From Bacillota bacterium (GTDB taxonomy: Bacteria > Bacillota > Clostridia > Oscillospirales > Acutalibacteraceae): 64,000 nt of DNA. The DNA lies in the NCBI GenBank assembly GCA_023410445.1, contig JAEYPT010000001.1:248001-312000 (forward strand). Direction: 5' to 3'. A model generated the notes under the pieces. The model was not told where the DNA came from and ran no database searches. It worked only from the letters and a program-made list of their open reading frames with translations. The translations under genes and the position numbers were made by a program. Shown piece after piece: positions 59,490-64,000 of this stretch (position 1 is the stretch's first letter; every line of letters starts with the position of its first letter).

Positions 59490-60457
59490 CCAGGAAAACC
59501 GTTACCGCTTTTGCATTATGCTTTTTGGTTCTGGTCGCCTTCTGTCTTTACCTGTACCGGGACCAGCTGATCGCCAAAAAGGCGGAGCAGCCCTACCAGA
59601 TTTCAGTGATCTGCCCGGATCAGAGCACGGAAAACTGGACGACGGTCAAGCTCGGTATCGATCAGGCGGCGCAGGATCTGAATGTGAACGTCAGTTTTAT
59701 CACGCTTACCACACGAAATAACGTCAAAGAGCAGGTGATGCTGCTTTCCCGCGAGGTGAATAACGGCGCAGACGCGGTTGTCATTGCGCCGATCAATTCC
59801 ACAGACCTGAAAGAGCCGGTGGAGCAGGCTTCCGGCAAAATTCCGGTTGTCACGATGCAATCCACCGTTATCGGTCTACCAAAACTCCAGAGCGTGTCTT
59901 GCGATAATTATAAAATGGGGAACTCGCTTGCGAACGAGATCGTGCAAAACGAGAAGGGAGGAAGGCCGGTCATCATTCTCCGCAACAGTATCGGCTCCAG
60001 CAATATCGCCGACAGCCTGAGAGGTGTGGAGGAGACGCTGAAAGGCTGGAACAGCTCCGTTCTGTTCTGCGACATTCCCGATTCCGCGCAGGATGCTTAC
60101 AACGCGGCGCGAACAGCGATCAGTGCGCATCAAGACGGTATTTTCATCGCTTTGGACGGCGCAACGCTGGAAGCAGCGGCAAAGGCGAAAAAAGACCTGC
60201 TGAAAACCGGCTCGGGGTCTGTCCGCCTTTATGGCGTCGGAAGAACGAATACGGTCGTTTCCCTTTTGGAACAGAAAATCATCAGCGCAATCGCGGTAGA
60301 CAATGAATTTAATATCGGTTATCTCAGCGTTAAAACAGCCGTTGACAGTATCAATAAAAAAACGGATGGGAACACCAACGTAAACTTTATCACTGTAAAC
60401 AGTACGAACATGTATGAGTCGGAAAGCGAGCGCATGCTGTTCCCGTTCGTAAGATGA
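59486..60457 (+). CDS. Membrane-anchored periplasmic-binding-type sugar sensor, module 2
   Basis: A 323-residue RbsB-like protein with an N-terminal helix (about 5-24), no lipobox, and two ligand-binding lobes (DAVVIAPINSTDLKEPVE, PVVTMQST, DGIFIALDGATLEAAAKA). The coupled start (ATGA with the kinase stop) suggests a stoichiometric partner of the kinase. It parallels the protein at 3801 and XylFII of Clostridium. The ligand is unknown. Confidence 0.82.
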   Translation: MTRKTVTAFALCFLVLVAFCLYLYRDQLIAKKAEQPYQISVICPDQSTENWTTVKLGIDQAAQDLNVNVSFITLTTRNNVKEQVMLLSREVNNGADAVVIAPINSTDLKEPVEQASGKIPVVTMQSTVIGLPKLQSVSCDNYKMGNSLANEIVQNEKGGRPVIILRNSIGSSNIADSLRGVEETLKGWNSSVLFCDIPDSAQDAYNAARTAISAHQDGIFIALDGATLEAAAKAKKDLLKTGSGSVRLYGVGRTNTVVSLLEQKIISAIAVDNEFNIGYLSVKTAVDSINKKTDGNTNVNFITVNSTNMYESESERMLFPFVR

Positions 60458-60475
60458 AGAAAGGTGGGCGCGCCT

Positions 60476-61519
60476 ATGAATCGCCGGATCCGTTGTTTCG
60501 CGCTGCTGCTGGCCGTGTCAGTGCTTATGGGCCTTGTCAGCTCCTGCGGCCATGCGGAAAAGGGGAATGCGGTCAAAACCGTTTCCATCGGAGTCGTGGT
60601 TTACCGGAAAGATGATACGTTTATCAGTTCCCTTTGCACGTATCTGGAGGAATGCGCAAAGAAAAAGGAGAGTGAAACCGGAAACAAGATTGACCTGAAC
60701 ATCATGGAGAGCCAGTCCAGCCAGACTATTCAGAACGATCAGGTGGACAGCTTTCTTTCCCGTGATTACCGTGTGATCTGTGTCAATATGGTGGACCGCA
60801 CGGCAGCGGCCGTCATTGTGGATAAGGCAAAAAAAGCGGATGTTCCGGTCGTTTTCTTTAACCGCGAACCGGTGGACGAGGATATCCGGATGTGGGAAAA
60901 AGCCTATTACGTAGGAGCGGACGCCGCAGTTTCCGGTACCATACAGGGGCAGATTATCGCCTCAGCCTATCAGAAGGACCCGCGCTCCATCGATAAAAAC
61001 GGCGACGGAGTCATCCAGTACGTTATGCTGGAGGGTGAGCAGGGGCATCAGGATGCCTTACTGCGCACGGAATTTTCGGTGAAAAAGCTGGTAGACGCGG
61101 GCCTGCGCGTGGAAAAGCTTGCGAATGACACCGCGAACTGGCAGCGGGCGCAGGGTACCGCAAAAATGACGCAGTGGATTGCAAAATACGGAAGCCGGAT
61201 TGAAGTAGTACTTTCCAACAACGACGATATGGCGCTCGGCGCGATCGACGCAATCAAGGAAAGTCCGTTGAAAACTCACCCGCCCGTCGTCGTCGGGGTG
61301 GACGCTACTCAGCCCGGGCTGGAAGCAATCAAAAACGGAACGATGCTGGGCACGGCCTTTAATGATGCCCAAAGGCAGGCGGAGTCGATTTTCGATCTCT
61401 CCTATTCGTTTGCGACCGGTGGCGGAGTTCCATCCTCCGTGAAGCTTACCCAGCAGCATTATGTTTACATTCCGTATAAGCAAATAACAAAAGAGAACCT
61501 TTCCGATATTAAGGAATAA
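60476..61519 (+). CDS. Second MglB-like galactose-binding lipoprotein in sensory operon 2
   Basis: A 347-residue lipoprotein (Cys24 in LVSSC) without the long Ser/Ala linker of MglB. It shares with MglB the KDDTFISSL region, a calcium loop DKNGDGVIQY, GEQGHQDALLRTE and NNDDMALGAIDAI. It ends the sensory operon rather than sitting with the importer. It may present ligand to the kinase or to the anchored sensor, or feed MglAC with different affinity. The start is ATG 60476, behind AAAGGTGGG. Confidence 0.85.
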   Translation: MNRRIRCFALLLAVSVLMGLVSSCGHAEKGNAVKTVSIGVVVYRKDDTFISSLCTYLEECAKKKESETGNKIDLNIMESQSSQTIQNDQVDSFLSRDYRVICVNMVDRTAAAVIVDKAKKADVPVVFFNREPVDEDIRMWEKAYYVGADAAVSGTIQGQIIASAYQKDPRSIDKNGDGVIQYVMLEGEQGHQDALLRTEFSVKKLVDAGLRVEKLANDTANWQRAQGTAKMTQWIAKYGSRIEVVLSNNDDMALGAIDAIKESPLKTHPPVVVGVDATQPGLEAIKNGTMLGTAFNDAQRQAESIFDLSYSFATGGGVPSSVKLTQQHYVYIPYKQITKENLSDIKE

Positions 61520-61520
61520 C

Positions 61521-61568
61521 GAAAAAAGCACGGCGCCGTATCCCCTCGGAAGGGATGCGGCGCCGTGC
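61521..61568 (-). terminator. Terminator shared by sensory operon 2 and the 47-aa gene
   Basis: An 11-bp stem (61528-61538 with 61558-61568), with further inner pairing, next to six A at 61522-61527. On the minus strand this gives a T run. Confidence 0.75.
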
Positions 61569-61583
61569 TGCGTGCGGGGGAGA

Positions 61584-61727
61584 TCAGCCCTCCGCGACGA
61601 TTTTTTCCAGGCAGTGAATCAGATCCTGCAACGAGCAGATCCGAACGTCCTGCTTCAGAATTTCGTTTTTCAGATCGATGGAAAGAGATTCAAAATAGGT
61701 TTGCACCTTTGGATCTACATAAGCCAT
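61584..61727 (-). CDS. Small conserved-looking protein, 47 aa
   Basis: A 47-residue frame from ATG 61727 to TGA 61584, with GAGGTG seven bases before the start. It begins MAYVDPKVQTYFESLS and ends in an amphipathic acidic helix (LIHCLEKIVAEG). It has a terminator directly after it. It resembles small proteins of similar pattern common in clostridia, but I know no function. It may be cotranscribed with nothing else. Confidence 0.65.
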   Translation of the reverse strand: MAYVDPKVQTYFESLSIDLKNEILKQDVRICSLQDLIHCLEKIVAEG

Positions 61728-61798
61728 TTTATTTCACCTCGCCGGTAGGATTCCCCGCCCGGCGGCAAATAAAACTTAAATCGGCTGAAAAACAATAA

Positions 61799-61830
61799 AG
61801 CCGCTCCCCGGCCTGGGAGCGGCTGCTTTT
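61799..61830 (-). terminator. Terminator after the cold-shock gene
   Basis: A perfect 10-bp stem (61799-61808 with 61815-61824), followed on the minus strand by TTTATTG, directly after the cspA stop. Confidence 0.75.
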
Positions 61831-62042
61831 TACTGTACGGGAGTCACGTTGGCAGCTCTGAGCTTGCCGTTGCGAGCGTCCGTCTCGGTATCATACGTAA
61901 CTTTCTGGCCTTCCTCAAGGGATTTGTACCCTTCGGAAACGATAGCCGAGAAATGTACGAAAACATCATCTCCGCCTTCATCGTTCGAAATGAAGCCATA
62001 GCCCTTTTCCGCATTGAACCACTTTACTGTACCTTTATTCAT
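61830..62042 (-). CDS. cspA: Cold-shock protein, CspA family
   Basis: A 70-residue single-stranded nucleic acid chaperone with the RNA-binding motifs KGYGFI (RNP1) and VFVHF (RNP2). The start is ATG 62042, behind GGAGGTGC; the longer reading has no support. It is expressed from a strong promoter through a structured 120-base leader, as in other cold-shock genes. Confidence 0.93.
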   Translation of the reverse strand: MNKGTVKWFNAEKGYGFISNDEGGDDVFVHFSAIVSEGYKSLEEGQKVTYDTETDARNGKLRAANVTPVQ

Positions 62043-62086
62043 CAAAAGCACCTCCAAAAATAGTATTTCCAACTGCAAAACAAAAA

Positions 62087-62197
62087 ACTCACAACTTTTG
62101 CAAATCATTCTGCGTAAAATGACTTACAGAAAATTGTGAGTCGATTCATGCACATTAGGATGCTTTTAACTATAGCGCAACTGAGCGAAGTTGTCAA
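62087..62197 (-). promoter_or_regulatory. Promoter and structured 5' leader of cspA
   Basis: On the minus strand: TTGACA (complement of 62192-62197), 17 bases, TATAGT (complement of 62169-62174). The leader contains a long-range stem ACTCACAA / TTGTGAGT (62087-62094 with 62134-62141) enclosing a TCATT/AATGA hairpin, candidates for a cold-responsive RNA structure. Confidence 0.65.
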
Positions 62198-62253
62198 GTC
62201 CCGAACGATTTTTTTGCTGCTCAGAGAGGCATTAACCGCAGCATGGGAAAATG

Positions 62254-62460
62254 CTATCTTGGGCGGGGAGGAGGCCCCGGAGGATAAGGCGGGCGCGGGG
62301 GTGGCGGATACGGAGGCGGCCCCGGCGGGTAAGGTGGATGTGGGGGCGGGTAAGGCGGATACGGCGGAGGTCCCGGGAAGGGTGGAAACGGAGGTCTGGG
62401 CCGTGGACGATGCGGACGCGGCGGGAACCACCACCAGATCCATGGAGTTCTTCTTGGCAT
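62254..62460 (-). CDS. Proline-rich small protein, 68 aa
   Basis: A 68-residue frame from ATG 62460 to TAG 62254, with GAAGGTGA five bases before the start. It begins MPRRTPWIWWWFPP and then repeats PPYPP, PPPHPP and PPRPP blocks; 39 of 68 residues are proline. It has no signal peptide. Similar low-complexity proteins occur as spore-coat or surface components in Bacillota; no function can be assigned. The competing plus-strand frame has no ribosome binding site. Confidence 0.55.
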   Translation of the reverse strand: MPRRTPWIWWWFPPRPHRPRPRPPFPPFPGPPPYPPYPPPHPPYPPGPPPYPPPPRPPYPPGPPPRPR

Positions 62461-62649
62461 TGATTTCACCTTCTTTCCTCCAGAATATGCGGAAAGGAAA
62501 GCGAATGGTACCAAGGATAAAGAGGAATGAAATTGAATGGGGAGAGCGGGCCGGGTTGCGCATAAAATAAATGGCGGATGATTCGATGCGCTTGCGGTCC
62601 CGGCAATTTGTATGCCGGCCCGCCTGTCAGAATGAAGGGAGCGGTTCGG

Positions 62650-62832
62650 ATGGATTCCATTGCACAGCACCGGAAAGAAGTTTACCGCGCACGGTGGGAC
62701 CTTCTTCAAAAGCCATATTTAACGGTGGAAGAACGCGTGCGTCTGACTCAGCTTGACGCCGAGTGGCTGCATTTGCTGCGATGCGGAGATCGTGAAAATG
62801 GGGAGAACTATTCGGACGATATGGTACCATAA
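62650..62832 (+). CDS. Small hypothetical protein, 60 aa
   Basis: A 60-residue basic/acidic helical protein (MDSIAQHRKEVYRARWDLL, then VEERVRLTQLDAEWLHLLR). ATG 62650 follows GAAGGGA nine bases upstream; an earlier in-frame start would add 24 residues but has no such site. I do not recognise a family. Confidence 0.5.
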   Translation: MDSIAQHRKEVYRARWDLLQKPYLTVEERVRLTQLDAEWLHLLRCGDRENGENYSDDMVP

Positions 62833-62888
62833 AAATAGGAAGGAACTTTTTGCCGGAACGGGGAATCTAATATATTTCATTTTCGCTC

Positions 62889-62953
62889 TTTACTTTAGCG
62901 TGATAATACGGTAAAATAATGTGGGGCGTGAAAGGCAGCCTGCTTTTCGCCCC
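62889..62953 (+). promoter_or_regulatory. Promoter and leader hairpin of the amino-acid-binding protein gene
   Basis: TTTACT (62889-62894), 17 bases, TAAAAT (62912-62917). A hairpin starting at about the first transcribed base pairs 62923-62928 with 62948-62953 and AAAGGCAG with CTGCTTTT inside. It could protect the 5' end or attenuate transcription. Confidence 0.5.
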
Positions 62954-62980
62954 CATTTTATGATGAAGGTTGTGTTACAT

Positions 62981-63880
62981 ATGAAAAAGATTCTTTGTGC
63001 GCTGCTTGCGTTTGCGCTGACCCTTGGGGCAGCAGGATGTTCGGCGTCCTCCCAAAATTCCGCAGCCCCCGCACAGGCATCCGCAGCGGGCGCTTCTTCT
63101 CAGGCGGCTCAGCCCGCTTCCTCCGGGGCTTCCGACGGTTCCTGGGATAAGGTTAAGTCCGCCGGCCAGCTGGTGCTCGGACTTGATAAGGCATTCCCGC
63201 CTATGGGATTTGTGGACACGCAGACCGGTGAATTGGTCGGATTCGACATTGATCTGGCAAAGGAAGCCTGCAAGCGCCTGAATATCAAGCTGAAGCTTCA
63301 GCCGATCGATTGGGACAACAAAACCGCCGAGCTCAATAACGGAAATGTAGATTGCCTTTGGAACGGCTTTTCCAAAACCGACGAGCGCGAAAAGCAATTC
63401 AACCTGAGCATTCCGTACATGAAGAACAATCAGATTATTCTCATCAAGTCCGGCTCTTCCTATAAAGGGCTTGACAGCCTTGCCGGGAAGACCGTGGGCG
63501 TTCAGTCCGATTCCTCAGCACTGACCGCAATTGAAAGCAAGCCGGACTTTAAAAAGACATTGAAGGATGTCGTGAAGATCGACGATTACAGCAAAGCGGT
63601 TTTGGAAATTCAGAACGGCACGGTCGATGCCATTGCGATTGATGAAATTGTCGCCCGTTATTATCTTTCCAAAAATCCGGGAGCCTATCAGGTCATGCAG
63701 GATAAGGACGGAAAAGACGCGTCGCTTGCAACCGAGGATTATGTGGTCGGATTCCGCAAAGCGGACAACGCGTTGAAAGTGCAGATCGAGGGTGCGCTGA
63801 AAGCAATGGCCGCCGACGGCACCATGGCGAAAATTTCCACAAAGTGGTTCCAGAAGGATATCACTACGGTAGGCAAGTAA
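62981..63880 (+). CDS. Amino-acid-binding lipoprotein (polar amino acid ABC family)
   Basis: A 299-residue lipoprotein. A signal peptide ends at Cys20 (GAAGC) and a Ser/Ala/Pro linker runs to about residue 52. A type II binding fold follows (GQLVLGLDKAFPPMGF, GELVGFDIDLAKEACKRLN, DCLWNGFSKTDER, GKTVGVQSDSSA). The FDIDLAK and R-containing DEREK motifs bind the amino acid's carboxylate. The matching permease and ATPase are not in the window and may follow. The start is ATG 62981. Confidence 0.88.
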   Translation: MKKILCALLAFALTLGAAGCSASSQNSAAPAQASAAGASSQAAQPASSGASDGSWDKVKSAGQLVLGLDKAFPPMGFVDTQTGELVGFDIDLAKEACKRLNIKLKLQPIDWDNKTAELNNGNVDCLWNGFSKTDEREKQFNLSIPYMKNNQIILIKSGSSYKGLDSLAGKTVGVQSDSSALTAIESKPDFKKTLKDVVKIDDYSKAVLEIQNGTVDAIAIDEIVARYYLSKNPGAYQVMQDKDGKDASLATEDYVVGFRKADNALKVQIEGALKAMAADGTMAKISTKWFQKDITTVGK

Positions 63881-63940
63881 GAGTCGGTACCGATAGCACG
63901 CAAACACCATCCGCCATGCCGCGCCCCGCGCGGCCCGGTC

Positions 63941-63975
63941 GCAGGAAGCCGGTAAACCCCGGCTTCCTGCCTTTT
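63941..63975 (+). terminator. Terminator after the amino-acid-binding protein gene
   Basis: A perfect 12-bp stem (63941-63952 with 63959-63970) followed by CTTTT. It suggests the gene is either monocistronic or partly terminated before downstream transporter genes. Confidence 0.75.
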
Positions 63976-64000
63976 GCGTTTTTCTACGAATTTACGGGAG

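Noticed and set aside
62136..62570. Plus-strand frame of 144 codons with Ala/Asp/Gly-rich sequence
   Set aside because: It has no ribosome binding site, overlaps the cspA promoter, and is the complement of a proline-repeat frame on the other strand that has a good one.
62923..62953. T-box or other riboswitch before the amino-acid-binding protein gene
   Set aside because: The leader is too short and lacks a T-box sequence; only a simple hairpin is seen.
1..64000. CRISPR arrays, tRNA or rRNA genes, insertion sequences, prophage and defence islands
   Set aside because: No regularly spaced repeats, transposase, integrase, phage structural gene or structural RNA signature was found on either strand.

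Overview
The window looks like chromosome of a Gram-positive anaerobe of the class Clostridia, most likely an Oscillospiraceae/Ruminococcaceae-type gut or fermenter organism. The reasons are AGGAGG-like ribosome binding sites, sigma-A promoters (TTGnnn-17-TATAAT), many YesM/YesN-type two-component systems beside Rbs/Mgl-type sugar importers, lipoprotein binding proteins with Ser/Ala-rich linkers, an Nramp/MntR pair, a PyrB/PyrI aspartate transcarbamylase and a mid-range GC content. The family-level assignment is inference. I saw no rRNA, tRNA, CRISPR array, insertion sequence or prophage.

Layout. 1-1.8 kb: end of a PfkB sugar kinase, an aldo/keto reductase and a FucU-type mutarotase. 2-11.8 kb: a sensory operon (histidine kinase, membrane-anchored sugar-binding protein, YesN regulator), then an importer operon (unknown 211-aa protein, permease, double ATPase, second permease, binding lipoprotein). 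11.9-18.4 kb: an AraC regulator divergent from a complete L-fucose-type catabolic operon (aldolase, mutarotase, kinase, isomerase, lactaldehyde reductase). 18.5-34 kb: mixed housekeeping and stress genes: Tag glycosylase, methyltransferase, ferredoxin and cupin, amidase, a frameshifted flavodoxin/ferredoxin gene, a secreted phosphatase behind a Pho-box-like array, YibE/F, a 2-hydroxyacid dehydrogenase, an HxlR/efflux pair, MntH and a MacAB-like ABC exporter. 34-49 kb: HAD phosphatase, isochorismatase, HxlR, LysR, purA-pyrB-pyrI, glycosyltransferase, kdpDE without kdpFABC, an MntR-like regulator, an unusual carbamoyltransferase behind ARG-box-like sites, an omega-amidase-like enzyme and a Mef-like exporter with an attenuator-like leader. 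49-61.5 kb: chemoreceptor, mglBAC galactose/glucose importer, then a second sensory operon (YesN regulator, histidine kinase, anchored binding protein, second MglB-like lipoprotein). 61.5-64 kb: small genes, cold-shock protein, a proline-rich small protein and an amino-acid binding lipoprotein.

How it works together. Two sugar importers each sit beside their own binding protein-kinase-regulator module, resembling the XylFII-LytS-YesN xylose sensor described in Clostridium. The first importer probably feeds the adjacent fucose pathway, ending in 1,2-propanediol. The second is a classical Mgl system with a chemoreceptor in front and a sensory operon behind. The least expected items are the Mef-like gene's leader (leader peptide plus a hairpin covering the Shine-Dalgarno), the carbamoyltransferase with altered substrate loops under ARG-box-like control, the two mirrored sensory modules, and an 11-base repeat bracketing the first importer promoter.
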